A stretch of DNA of 64,000 nucleotides, taken from contig OZ245059.1 of NCBI GenBank assembly GCA_965224735.1, positions 186,001-250,000 of the forward strand, read 5' to 3'. Position numbers and translations under genes: made by a program. This stretch comes from Robiginitomaculum_A sp036478535. GTDB lineage: Bacteria; Pseudomonadota; Alphaproteobacteria; Caulobacterales; Maricaulaceae. Below, in pieces: positions 35,150 through 44,013 of this stretch (its first letter is position 1; each line of letters starts with the position of its first letter). The notes under the pieces were generated by a model. That model was not told where the DNA came from. It made no database searches and saw only the letters and a program-made list of their open reading frames with translations.

Positions 35150-36244
35150 CTAATTTAACGTCAAGGTCTGAAGATTCAAAACGCTAACTTTCCATTTTGC
35201 GTGTTCAGCCGTGTTCATCGGGATCAAGCCTTTTTCTGCCAAATACCCATCTTCACCGCTGGCTTTATCACTCATAAACTCACCAATATATTCCATAATT
35301 CCAGGGACTTTCCCGACATTGTTTTTCTTGACGTAAAAATACAAAGACCGTGATACAGGGTATAAGCCCTTAGAAATATTTTTAAAACTTGGCGCGGTGC
35401 CGTTCACAATACTGCCTTGAATACTGTCCGTATTCTCTTCAAGATAGCTATAGCCAAAAATTCCAAAGGCACTCGGGTTGGCATTTAATTTTTGAACAAT
35501 CAGGTTATCGTTCTCGCCCGCCTCAACAAAGGCACCATCTTCGCGAATAGTGTGGCAAAGTGCTTTATAAGCTTTCTTGTCGGTTTTTTTCATGGCTTTA
35601 ATCCACGTAAATTGCTTGCAACCGCCTTCCATAGCTAGCTCTACAAACGCGTCGCGCGTGCCAGAAGTCGGCGGCGGGCCCATGACTTCAATTTTCACAT
35701 TCGGTAGGGATGGGTTGACATCGTTCCATGTCTTATATGGATTGGGCTTAAGCCCGCCATTGCCATTGGGGACATTCTTGGCAAGGGCTAGAAACAGGTC
35801 TTTCAACCCAAGCTTCATTTGAGGTGACTTTCGCGAGTTAGCAATAACAATACCGTCATATCCGACCTTAGCTTCAACTATATCATTGACGCCATTTTCA
35901 GCACAGCGTTTAACTTCAGATACTTTAATACGGCGCGATGCGTTGGTAATATCAGGGTGGTTTACGCCAAGGCCAGAGCAAAACAACTTAAGCCCGCCGC
36001 CAGAACCCGTGCTCTCAACAATGGGCGTTTTAAATTTGCTCACGTGGCCAAAATTTTCCGCAACCGTTGTGGCAAATGGATATACTGTGGAGGAGCCAAC
36101 AATTTTAATTTGATCGCGCATATAGCTTGTTTGTGCGCTACTGTCCGCTTTAGGTGGTTGTGTTTTGGGTGCATCGTTACCGCCGCAAGCCGTAAGGCTA
36201 AGTGCTAGTACGCTCGTCGTCATCATTTTCGTAAATATTGTCAT
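35150..36244 (-). CDS. pstS: Phosphate-binding lipoprotein PstS
   Basis: 364 residues with a lipoprotein signal (lipobox LTAC, Cys20). Phosphate-binding loops IVGSSTVYPF, ESTGSGGGLKLFCSG and SGTRDAFVELAM are visible. It captures periplasmic phosphate for PstCAB. Upstream, at 36320-36370, lies a row of Pho half-sites, so the pst genes should be induced by PhoB at low phosphate. Confidence 0.96.
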   Translation of the reverse strand: MTIFTKMMTTSVLALSLTACGGNDAPKTQPPKADSSAQTSYMRDQIKIVGSSTVYPFATTVAENFGHVSKFKTPIVESTGSGGGLKLFCSGLGVNHPDITNASRRIKVSEVKRCAENGVNDIVEAKVGYDGIVIANSRKSPQMKLGLKDLFLALAKNVPNGNGGLKPNPYKTWNDVNPSLPNVKIEVMGPPPTSGTRDAFVELAMEGGCKQFTWIKAMKKTDKKAYKALCHTIREDGAFVEAGENDNLIVQKLNANPSAFGIFGYSYLEENTDSIQGSIVNGTAPSFKNISKGLYPVSRSLYFYVKKNNVGKVPGIMEYIGEFMSDKASGEDGYLAEKGLIPMNTAEHAKWKVSVLNLQTLTLN

Positions 36245-36319
36245 TCTTTATAACCTCAGTTTTATTGTTGCAAACCTATTTTGCACGCTTCATAAATACT
36301 GAACTTTCTTGGCTATTTT

Positions 36320-36370
36320 TATACAAATTTATGATACATATATGACGTATATATGATAGTTTTATGACAG
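36320..36370 (-). promoter_or_regulatory. Tandem Pho boxes upstream of pstS
   Basis: On the coding strand the 7-mers CTGTCAT, CTATCAT, ACGTCAT, GTATCAT and TTGTATA follow one another at exact 11-bp steps with 4-bp AT spacers. This is the layout of PhoB sites (CTGTCAT-N4-CTGTCAT); four copies are good and the fifth is weak. They sit 76 bp before pstS and just behind the phoR stop. Confidence 0.88.
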
Positions 36371-36376
36371 TCTGAC

Positions 36377-37390
36377 TTAGACTGGAAGGGTTACGCTGAC
36401 CACGCTACCGACACCTATTTTGCTTTCAATCAACAGCCGGCCACGGTGGCGGTTTAATATATGTTTTGTAATGGCCAAACCAAGTCCCGTACCACCTGCA
36501 TCGCGCGAGCGGCCTTTGTCGACGCGGTAAAACCGTTCGGTCAAGCGCGGTAAATGTTCAGGTGCAATGCCTTCGCCTTGATCCATGATAATGACTTTTA
36601 TTAAATTATCAATATGGTGTATGCTCACCTCAATTGGGGTTTCAGGTTCACAATATTTCAAGGCATTTTCAATCAAGTTTTGAAACACTTTCGTAAGCTC
36701 ATCCTTATCACCTGTGATATAAGGAAGGTCGTCAGGGATGTGTAAATTAATTCGATTTGTATAACCAGACTTGCTTTTTGCTAGCACAATAATAATACGG
36801 CGTATCAATTTAGGAACATCGACTTTATCTTCAGGCGTTAAATGCTCTTTGGCTTCCAGTTTCGAGAGGGAAAGAAGATCGCCAACCAGACGCGACATAC
36901 GCTGGGTTTCTCCGTGCATAAGCCCTAAGAAATTATCACGCGCTTTAACATCTTCACGTGCAGGCCCTTGCAACGTTTCTACAATTCCCATCAGACTCGT
37001 AAGGGGTGAACGTAATTCATGGCTCACATTGGCCACAAAGGTAGAGCGTGATTTTTCAGCGTCTATGCTTGCAGATATATCGGTGAGTGTAAAAAGTATA
37101 CTGTCTGTGCCCATTTCGGAGAGGCAAGCGGCGCTTGCTTTATAGGTACGTGGCGTTTGTAAATGTAGCACTAAATCACAAGTATTAAGCTGACCCGATT
37201 TCACTGCTTTGCCTAAACACTCTATCACGCTAGGCTGTCGCAATACCCGCACAAAATCAAGCCCAGTAAGCTCGGTTTCAAATAAATTTTCCGCAACAGT
37301 ATTCGCACTCTGAATTTTAAAATCAAAATCCAAAATAAGCGCAGGATACGGCAGAGCATCAACAATGGTTTGTAACATATTCATGTCCAT
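36377..37390 (-). CDS. phoR: Phosphate regulon sensor kinase, soluble form
   Basis: 337 residues: an N-terminal PAS domain (ALILDFDFKIQSANTVAENLF), HisKA with phospho-acceptor His124 (FVANVSHELRSPLTSL), and a HATPase domain with the N box, DQGEGI and GTGLGLAI. There is no membrane segment, unlike enterobacterial PhoR, so it must sense through contact with PhoU/Pst or in the cytosol. It is followed by the Pho boxes and pstS, so the downstream operon has its own promoter. Confidence 0.92.
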   Translation of the reverse strand: MDMNMLQTIVDALPYPALILDFDFKIQSANTVAENLFETELTGLDFVRVLRQPSVIECLGKAVKSGQLNTCDLVLHLQTPRTYKASAACLSEMGTDSILFTLTDISASIDAEKSRSTFVANVSHELRSPLTSLMGIVETLQGPAREDVKARDNFLGLMHGETQRMSRLVGDLLSLSKLEAKEHLTPEDKVDVPKLIRRIIIVLAKSKSGYTNRINLHIPDDLPYITGDKDELTKVFQNLIENALKYCEPETPIEVSIHHIDNLIKVIIMDQGEGIAPEHLPRLTERFYRVDKGRSRDAGGTGLGLAITKHILNRHRGRLLIESKIGVGSVVSVTLPV

Positions 37391-37733
37391 ACTGGTTTAG
37401 GCGTACCCAATCTACATGTTTTCTATCAATAACCTACATAAAACCTAACGCATACTCATAACATTTACCGATTTTCCTTAGCAAAGATCAAGCATGTGAA
37501 GAGCCACGATAACATCATATTTTGTGATCCCACTTGGGTTTCAATGCAAGGAGGCTATTTACAAAGCGGTGTCCCCTATCGTTCGCTCTTTTTTAGGCTT
37601 AGTTTGGTATACTTACCTTGCGTATAAACATTTTCCAGATCACCTGGCAGGGGCAAATTATCTACATCGCTTAGCCCTGTGTAGGGCCCAATATAGAATG
37701 GATGTACTCTGCCAAATTCGAACCAAAAATAAT
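37391..37733. other. Intergenic region, no gene recognised
   Basis: About 340 bp between phoR and the PepSY-domain gene. A stop-free stretch on the minus strand (about 37570-37735) continues after the PepSY gene's stop, but I match it to no family. Short open frames on the + strand look like chance. Confidence 0.45.
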
Positions 37734-38507
37734 CTATAGAAAATTAGGCAAAGCAGCAAACAAACCCAAACCTACACTTGCTAAAACGATTCCAATGCCA
37801 ATTAACCTTGATCCATGCAGGCGACTCCATAGCAATGCGCCTGTCAGGCTCATGGCGATAAGGGCGCCAGCCATCAGGTCTAAAAATAGAACCCAGACAA
37901 TGCCCAAGCCGCTCCCCTTATGAAGGTTTTTAATGAGAATCCATCCATTTTTAGCCTTTTTTGACGCTTTAATTATTGTTGATCCAGGGGAATACTCAAC
38001 GGTTAGAATACTATTGGGTGCATTGAAAGCCTGCATCCAAATTATTGCGGGTTTCACATCACGGTTCATAAAACGTTTTGAGCCGTTATTTGGTGTTTTA
38101 TTTTCATCCCTTTTACTATCAGGCTTTTGAATGTTTGCAGGTTGAGAGCCTCTACTACGCGGTGCTCTTGGTTTTATGTTTGTGCCAAATTCTTTTTGTG
38201 CCCATGCCCCTAACGTTTCGGGGGAGGTAATGATCGTTGGGTCAATATTTAAGGTGATCGACATGACCTCTTGAGGGCGTCCTGTTTCTATTTTTAAAAT
38301 TGATCTATGATTTAAGAGAAATCCGCTCACGCCCAACAGTAAAAAAGTTAAAGCTCCCCAAAACCCTGTCCAAGCATGAATACGCTTTAACCAACGTATA
38401 ATATGCGTTCGGTTCATAAAAGCTGGTAGGAACAATAATATCCCGTTTTTTGCACGTGGTTTTTGCACTTTTCCCGAACCCTCATTGATGCACTTAGAGG
38501 TGTTCAA
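37734..38507 (-). CDS. PepSY-associated TM helix protein
   Basis: 257 residues. A helix starting RIHAWTGFWGALTFLLLGVSGFLLNHR (about 43-69, quoted in outline) is the PepSY-TM motif, and two further hydrophobic segments lie near 207-226 and 234-254. The periplasmic middle is rich in Arg/Lys/Pro. Such proteins often accompany TonB-dependent siderophore receptors and may reduce or release ferric iron; here the receptor gene is divergent, 180 bp away. ATG 38417 (residue 31) may be the true start because the first 30 residues are not conserved-looking. Confidence 0.75.
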   Translation of the reverse strand: MNTSKCINEGSGKVQKPRAKNGILLFLPAFMNRTHIIRWLKRIHAWTGFWGALTFLLLGVSGFLLNHRSILKIETGRPQEVMSITLNIDPTIITSPETLGAWAQKEFGTNIKPRAPRSRGSQPANIQKPDSKRDENKTPNNGSKRFMNRDVKPAIIWMQAFNAPNSILTVEYSPGSTIIKASKKAKNGWILIKNLHKGSGLGIVWVLFLDLMAGALIAMSLTGALLWSRLHGSRLIGIGIVLASVGLGLFAALPNFL

Positions 38508-38567
38508 TTCTCTAATTTAACATTGTTATAATCTTATAAGTTTTTCTTAGTTTATTCGCATATATAC

Positions 38568-38586
38568 GCAAATAAGAATTATTTGC
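38568..38586. promoter_or_regulatory. 19-bp palindrome, possible Fur/Mur-type operator
   Basis: GCAAATAAGAATTATTTGC: perfect 8-bp arms around GAA. The GCAAAT...ATTTGC layout resembles alphaproteobacterial Fur/Mur operators. It lies between the divergent PepSY and TonB-receptor genes and could control both. Confidence 0.6.
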
Positions 38587-38641
38587 AATAAAATTGTTGC
38601 AATCCCTCTTTCATTTTTGTAGGTAGTGATTTCATTGCTAT

Positions 38642-38656
38642 TGAGAATTATTCTCA
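38642..38656. promoter_or_regulatory. Fur-box-like palindrome before TonB receptor
   Basis: TGAGAATTATTCTCA, perfect 7-bp arms around one base, 31 bp before the receptor ATG. It resembles the classical GATAATGATAATCATTATC-type iron box, so iron repression of the receptor is likely (inference). Confidence 0.65.
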
Positions 38657-38687
38657 TTAGAATGTTAAACGAGGATATGAGGATATA

Positions 38688-41063
38688 ATGACTAAAAACT
38701 GTGAAATAAAAACTAAAACGTTGAGACCAGGCAGCGCTCCAAGCAGCGATAATGGCTGTAACAATTGTGGAATGTGCAGGAGTGTAGACAAGATATCATC
38801 GCAAACACAACAAACACTTCCGCCCAAAGTGCACCAGACAGTTGCTGGTTTGGTTGGGGCGGCCTTTATGGCGAGTCTTGTACCGGGTACAGCGCTGGCA
38901 CAGGCAATCTCCCAAGATCCTGCCCTGATGGTGACAGCAGATGACGAGATTGTTGTGCAGGGGATCAAGAACGAGTCGTCTGCCGTAACGCTTTTGGGGC
39001 CTGTCGAGAACATCCCTCAAGTTATCAATATCATTAGTGCGAAAACGCTGGCTGTTCAAGGCGTAGACACGCTTGAGCAAGCCCTACGCAATGTACCAGG
39101 CGTGACAACCGACTTGGGAGAAGGCGGTGTTCTTAATGGCGATCAATTCTTCATTCGCGGCCTGTCTGCAAAAAATGATCTGTTCACCGATGGTCTGCGT
39201 GACTTTGGTGTGTTTGTACGCGATAGCTTTAACTATGAGCAGGTTGAAGTCCTTAAAGGGTCATCCGCAACCACTTTGGGGCGTGGTGTAACGGGCGGCG
39301 GGATTAATACGACCTCTAAAACACCTATGAGCGAAGATGTTATGGGGGTTACACTCGCAGCTGGCTCTGCTCACTATCTAAGGGGTACAGCGGATTGGAA
39401 TAAAACTATCAATGATACAACAGCTATTCGGTTGAATGTAATGGTACACAATAACGGGGTTGTTGGCCGCGACGTAATAAAAAGTAAACGTTGGGGTTTT
39501 GCACCATCTATAGGCTTTGGGTTGGGAACTGATACAACCTTTACACTCGCATTTTTACACCAATCCGATGATCGTATTCCTGATTATGGTGTGGGGTTTT
39601 TTAATAACCGTCCATTGACTGAGTTTGGTATTCCGACATCTAATTTCTATGGGTATGATACGGATACGGATGAAAGTACTGTGGATACATTGACGGCCCG
39701 TTTGAAGCACCAGTTTAATGAAAATATTCGTTTTACCAGTGATACAAAAGTCGGAGCCTATAACCGGTTCTTTATGCAAACGATCAACAGCTGTAGAACG
39801 GGTGGTGACTGTACGGGTATTGACAACCCTGCGACAGCGGCGATAGCAGAAATTTTGACACGTTCCAGCCCTTATAATCAAGATACATGGGGCGTTCAAA
39901 ATATCTCCACGATGCTGGTAACCGCGCCGCTTGGGAACATGAAAAACGAATTTCTTATTGGTATTGATGCCTCTTACCAATCTAATGAACGCCAACGTAT
40001 CGGCTATGATGATCTCACGCGTGGACGTAGACCGAAAAACGTCCTAAACCCTACGCATGGATCAGGGCTAACTCTAGGTCAAACATACCGCCTTGAACAT
40101 ACAACGGCAAAAGATCTATCCATATTCGTAAGCGACCAACTTTGGTTTACTAAGCATATTTCGACGGTGCTTGGCGGGCGTATCAACAGCTATGAAGTTG
40201 ATCAGAACCGGACTGACTATGTCACACCTTATACGCTTGGGTTTAGAACCGTGCCTTGCGGGGGCGTGGCAAGCGCAAATTGTTTGACGCGGTATCGTTC
40301 GAACACAAGTTTTTTCAATCCAAAGGCAAGCCTGTTGTGGAAACCAAATGAACAGCAAAATTATTATATATCATTTGCCACATCATCAACGCCGCCAGGC
40401 GTAACAGTTGCTAACGGGACCTCTTTATCTTCAACTAATCAAGATTTAGAACCTGAAAAAAACAAAACCTATGAGGTCGGGGCGAAGATCGGTTTCTTTG
40501 ACGGGGCTATGCTCTTGCAAACGTCACTTTTCAAAACAGAAAAAGACAATGCCAAAGAAACTGATCCAGCAACGGGATCATTGACAGCCTCAGGCTTAAA
40601 GCAAGATGTTAAAGGGTTCGAAATCGGCGTACAGGGCAATGTCACGAAAAATCTTTTCGTTAATGCCAACTACACCTATATCAACTCTACGATTGGAGAG
40701 TCGATCGGGCGTAGAAGTGGTACAATTGACACTTCTGTTACGGGCAATAAAACCCAATATGTTCCTGAAAATGCAGCATCTATCTTTGCGACTTATGACT
40801 TCGCAGGCGGTGCTCTTGATGGCCTACAGATCGGCGGCGGGGCAAATTATCAAAGTAAAGTGTTTTTAAATACCTCGAATACGCAATCGCTTCAAGGTTA
40901 TGTGACTATGAATGCTTTTGCAGGGTATGATTTTGAAAAATTCCGTGTGGCTGTGAACGTAAAGAATCTGGCGAATAAAAATTATTTTTCACAAATCCAT
41001 TCTAGCCGCGTGGCTCCTGCTGCAGGCCGTACATTCATCGTGACAGTATCCTCCAAGTTTTAA
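38688..41063 (+). CDS. TonB-dependent siderophore receptor
   Basis: 791 residues. The plug domain includes ESSAVTLLGPVENIPQVINI, LRNVPGVTTDLGEGG and FFIRGLSAKNDLFTDGLRD; the barrel ends in a terminal Phe (FIVTVSSKF). The closest pattern is the catecholate (Fiu-like) group, supported by the PiuC-type hydroxylase downstream. An unusual 50-residue leader precedes the hydrophobic signal (about 50-71) and carries CxxCxxC (Cys24, 27, 30). Two iron-type palindromes lie upstream and a strong terminator follows at 41098. Confidence 0.93.
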   Translation: MTKNCEIKTKTLRPGSAPSSDNGCNNCGMCRSVDKISSQTQQTLPPKVHQTVAGLVGAAFMASLVPGTALAQAISQDPALMVTADDEIVVQGIKNESSAVTLLGPVENIPQVINIISAKTLAVQGVDTLEQALRNVPGVTTDLGEGGVLNGDQFFIRGLSAKNDLFTDGLRDFGVFVRDSFNYEQVEVLKGSSATTLGRGVTGGGINTTSKTPMSEDVMGVTLAAGSAHYLRGTADWNKTINDTTAIRLNVMVHNNGVVGRDVIKSKRWGFAPSIGFGLGTDTTFTLAFLHQSDDRIPDYGVGFFNNRPLTEFGIPTSNFYGYDTDTDESTVDTLTARLKHQFNENIRFTSDTKVGAYNRFFMQTINSCRTGGDCTGIDNPATAAIAEILTRSSPYNQDTWGVQNISTMLVTAPLGNMKNEFLIGIDASYQSNERQRIGYDDLTRGRRPKNVLNPTHGSGLTLGQTYRLEHTTAKDLSIFVSDQLWFTKHISTVLGGRINSYEVDQNRTDYVTPYTLGFRTVPCGGVASANCLTRYRSNTSFFNPKASLLWKPNEQQNYYISFATSSTPPGVTVANGTSLSSTNQDLEPEKNKTYEVGAKIGFFDGAMLLQTSLFKTEKDNAKETDPATGSLTASGLKQDVKGFEIGVQGNVTKNLFVNANYTYINSTIGESIGRRSGTIDTSVTGNKTQYVPENAASIFATYDFAGGALDGLQIGGGANYQSKVFLNTSNTQSLQGYVTMNAFAGYDFEKFRVAVNVKNLANKNYFSQIHSSRVAPAAGRTFIVTVSSKF

Positions 41064-41097
41064 TTTCCCATGAGCTACATGCCGTAGTTTTTCACTT

Positions 41098-41124
41098 CAC
41101 CGAAGAGTATTATACTCTTCGGTG
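41098..41124 (+). terminator. Intrinsic terminator after TonB receptor
   Basis: Perfect 12-bp arms CACCGAAGAGTA and TACTCTTCGGTG around TTA, followed by ATTTTTAT. It separates the receptor from the PiuC-type gene, which therefore needs readthrough or its own promoter. Confidence 0.9.
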
Positions 41125-41164
41125 ATTTTTATGTATGGTGGTATAAACAGTTGGAGAAATTGAT

Positions 41165-41848
41165 ATGCTAGTTAGAGCTAAAAAAGTCCTAACCCAGGCT
41201 CAAGTGAAACAAGCGCGAGATATGCTTGAAAACGCGGAATGGGTAGACGGAAAAGTTACGGCGGGCGTTCAGTCAGCGCTTAAAAAGAAGAACTTGCAAA
41301 TCCCTGAAGACAGCGAAATATCTCTGGAACTACAAAAAATAATCCTACCTGCATTGGCACAAAATGCCTCTTTTAATGCAGCAGCTTTACCATTGCGGGT
41401 CTACCCCCCTTTGTTTAACCGTTATGATGAAGGTATGGAATTTGGTGCCCATGTCGATAATGCCGTACGCTTTATACAATCGGCAAATATGCGCATTCGC
41501 ACTGATGTATCCTCAACATTATTTCTGTCTGATCCAGAGGAATATGAGGGTGGAGAATTAGTTGTTCAAGACACTTATGGTAAGCAGCGCATCAAATTTT
41601 CTGCAGGTGATATGGTCATTTACCCAGCAACAAGTCTGCACCACGTAGAGCCGATAACGCGCGGCAGCCGTTGGGGGAGTTTCTTCTGGACGCAGTCTAT
41701 GGTCAAAGACGATGGACAACGCCATTTACTTTACGACTTTGATGCCAACATAATGAAAGCCAGAGAAAAACTTGGAGATACCCACGAAATTGTTGTATCA
41801 ATGACATCTACTTACCACAACTTGTTACGCCGTTGGGCAGAACTATAA
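41165..41848 (+). CDS. PKHD-type Fe(II)/2-oxoglutarate hydroxylase, PiuC-like
   Basis: 227 residues, the usual size. The iron ligands are His96 and Asp98 (FGAHVDNAVR) and a His at about 159 (TSLHHVEPITRGSRWGSFFW), followed by the 2-oxoglutarate-binding Arg. Members of the YbiX/PiuC family sit next to catecholate siderophore receptors and are iron-regulated; their substrate is unknown. GGAGAAATTGAT gives a good ribosome site. It is probably part of the same iron uptake unit as the receptor upstream. Confidence 0.92.
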   Translation: MLVRAKKVLTQAQVKQARDMLENAEWVDGKVTAGVQSALKKKNLQIPEDSEISLELQKIILPALAQNASFNAAALPLRVYPPLFNRYDEGMEFGAHVDNAVRFIQSANMRIRTDVSSTLFLSDPEEYEGGELVVQDTYGKQRIKFSAGDMVIYPATSLHHVEPITRGSRWGSFFWTQSMVKDDGQRHLLYDFDANIMKAREKLGDTHEIVVSMTSTYHNLLRRWAEL

Positions 41849-41855
41849 CCTTGTT

Positions 41856-42011
41856 TAAACCCCAACCAGGTGGGCAAACTTGATATTGGTTTTCGTGTAC
41901 CGTATATTATGTTGGCGATAATGATTTGGCCGCCTGTTTTGATATGAAAATAAATGCAAGGCAGCTGTTTGATCAAATGACGAGTGGTCATACTGATATG
42001 AAAGTCATATA
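41856..42011 (+). pseudogene. Deletion-scarred copy of the mod 3' end
   Basis: Three pieces match the intact mod gene in order: 41856-41899 (like 43576-43618), 41907-41951 (like 43807-43856) and 41953-42011 (like about 43952-44010). The last 46 bp (41966-42011) are identical to 43965-44010. Two internal stretches are missing; the second loss ends exactly where GATATGAAAAT occurs twice in mod, as expected for deletion between direct repeats. It is a dead remnant of an earlier or duplicated type III system. Confidence 0.85.
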
Positions 42012-42052
42012 AGTGACAAAACTAAATATCAGCACGGATTTGGGGACACAGT

Positions 42053-44011
42053 ATGAGTATTGAAAAACTGGGCTTAACGACGCCAGATATTACGGATGGG
42101 AATGTGGCGCGGATTGCAGAGCTGTTTCCTAATGTAGTGACAGAGGGGAAAGACGCGGATGGTAAGCTTGTGCGCGTGGTCGATTTTAATGCGCTTAAAC
42201 AAGAGCTATCAGGCAGTATTGTTGAGGGGCCGCAGGAGCGGTATCGTTTGGACTGGCCGGGCAAGCGCGCCGCTATGCTCGCCGCCAATACGCCGATTAC
42301 CAAGACTTTGCGCCCGTGCCGCGAGGAGAGCGTTGATTTTGACACTACCAAAAACCTGTTTATCGAGGGCGACAATCTCGACGCTCTCAAACTGTTGCAA
42401 TAAACCTATCTGGGCAAGGTTAAAATGATCTATATTGACCCGCCCTATAATACGGGCAAAGACTTTATCTATAAGGATAACTTCACGGCCGGCAAAACCG
42501 AATATATGGAAGACAGCGGACAAATAAATGCGGACGGCGGCAAACTCGTCGCCAACCCCGAGTCTAATGGCCGCTACCACTCCGACTGGCTCTCCATGAT
42601 GTATCCAAGATTGAAGCTAGCACGGAATTTATTGCGGGATGATGGGGTGATCTTTATTAGTATTGGAGAAGATGAAGTTGACTCTTTGAAAAAAACTTGT
42701 TGCGAGGTATTTGGTGAAGATAATTTCGTTTCCTTAGTTGCGAGAGTAGCAAAACGAACGTCTAATAAAGGAACTTACTTTCGTCCCACCAAAGATTATA
42801 TTATTGTTTGCGCTAAGCAGAAAAGTAATCTCTCTGAATTTGGTGTTACCAAAAATGTAAAGGAAAAAGATTATAAACTGGTTGATGATGATGGCCGTAA
42901 ATACAAACAAAGCGGCGCTTCATTATATCAACCCTCATTGGATTCTCGCCCCAACCAAAGATATTATATCGAAGCTCCTGACGGTAGTTTGATAATTCCG
43001 CCAGGTAATGTTTTCCCCAAAGAAAAAAATGATGGCTCTAAGATTAAGCCTGTTTCTAATTCAGATAAGGTATGGAGGTGGTCTGTAGATACTTATTTAA
43101 AGCAAAAGCATTTATTGATGTTTACAAAAGGATCATCAAAAAATCCGCTTTTGGATGAGAATAGGGTTCAATCTAAATGGAATATTTATCCAAAAGTCTT
43201 TCATGATGTAGATTCTGTGGCTAAATTAGTTCCGGAAGATATTATCTATGACTTTCCAAATTCTCAAGGCACCAAAGAATTGAAAGCGTTGTCTATACCT
43301 TTTAGTTTTGCAAAGCCTACGGGCTTACTTGAATATCTTTTAGAATTAATCGAGAGTGAGGGTTCGATAATACTTGATTTTTTCGCGGGGGCATCAACAA
43401 CAGCTCATGCTACAATGAAAACTAACACAGCTCATAAGCGAGGTTGGAAATTTATATCGGTCCAATTGCCAGAAATATGTGATGAAAGCTCTGAGGCCTC
43501 TCAAGCAGGCTACTTAACAATCGCCGAAATATCCAAAGAACGCATACGCCGCGCGGGGGCTAAAATTCTTGCGGATAACCCCGACCAAGTTGGTAAGCTT
43601 GACATTGGTTTTCGTGTTCTGAAAATCGATTCATCTAATATGAATGATGTTTATTATGCGCCGGGGGATGTGGATCAGACTTCTTTGCTCGACAGTGTGG
43701 AGCATATAAAGGGGGACCGCTCGGCGGAGGATTTATTGTTTCAGGTCATGCTCGATTTGGGTGTGGATTTATCCTTGAGGGTTGTGCGCGAGACCGTGGA
43801 CAGCAAAACCGTATATACTGTCGGTGATAATGATTTGGCCGCCTGTTTTGATATGAAAATCACCGAAGATTTGGTCAAAACAATGACCGCCCGCAAACCC
43901 CTACGCGCCGTCTTCCGCGATGACGGCTTTAGCTCTGATGATATGAAAATCAATGCAGGCCAGTTGTTTGATCAAATGACGAGTGGTCATACTGATATGA
44001 AAGTCATATAG
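42053..44011 (+). pseudogene. Type III restriction-modification methyltransferase (mod), split by in-frame stop
   Basis: One continuous frame of 652 codons interrupted only by TAA at 42401-42403, where homologues read KLLQETYLGKVKMIYIDPPYN; the change is one base (GAA to TAA). Motif IV DPPY lies just after it (about 42431) and the SAM-binding motif I is DFFAGASTTAHA (about 43378), the order of beta-class adenine methyltransferases. The AT-rich centre (42700-43350) should be the target-recognition domain. Translation could restart at ATG 42425, giving 528 residues that keep both motifs but lose the first 124. res follows 2 bp after the stop. It may be inactive, a reassembled two-part protein, or a sequencing error. 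Confidence 0.85.
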
Positions 44012-44013
44012 TT

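Noticed and set aside
37524..37923. Open frames on the + strand behind phoR
   Set aside because: They overlap the PepSY gene antisense or lie in non-coding DNA, with no ribosome sites or family match.
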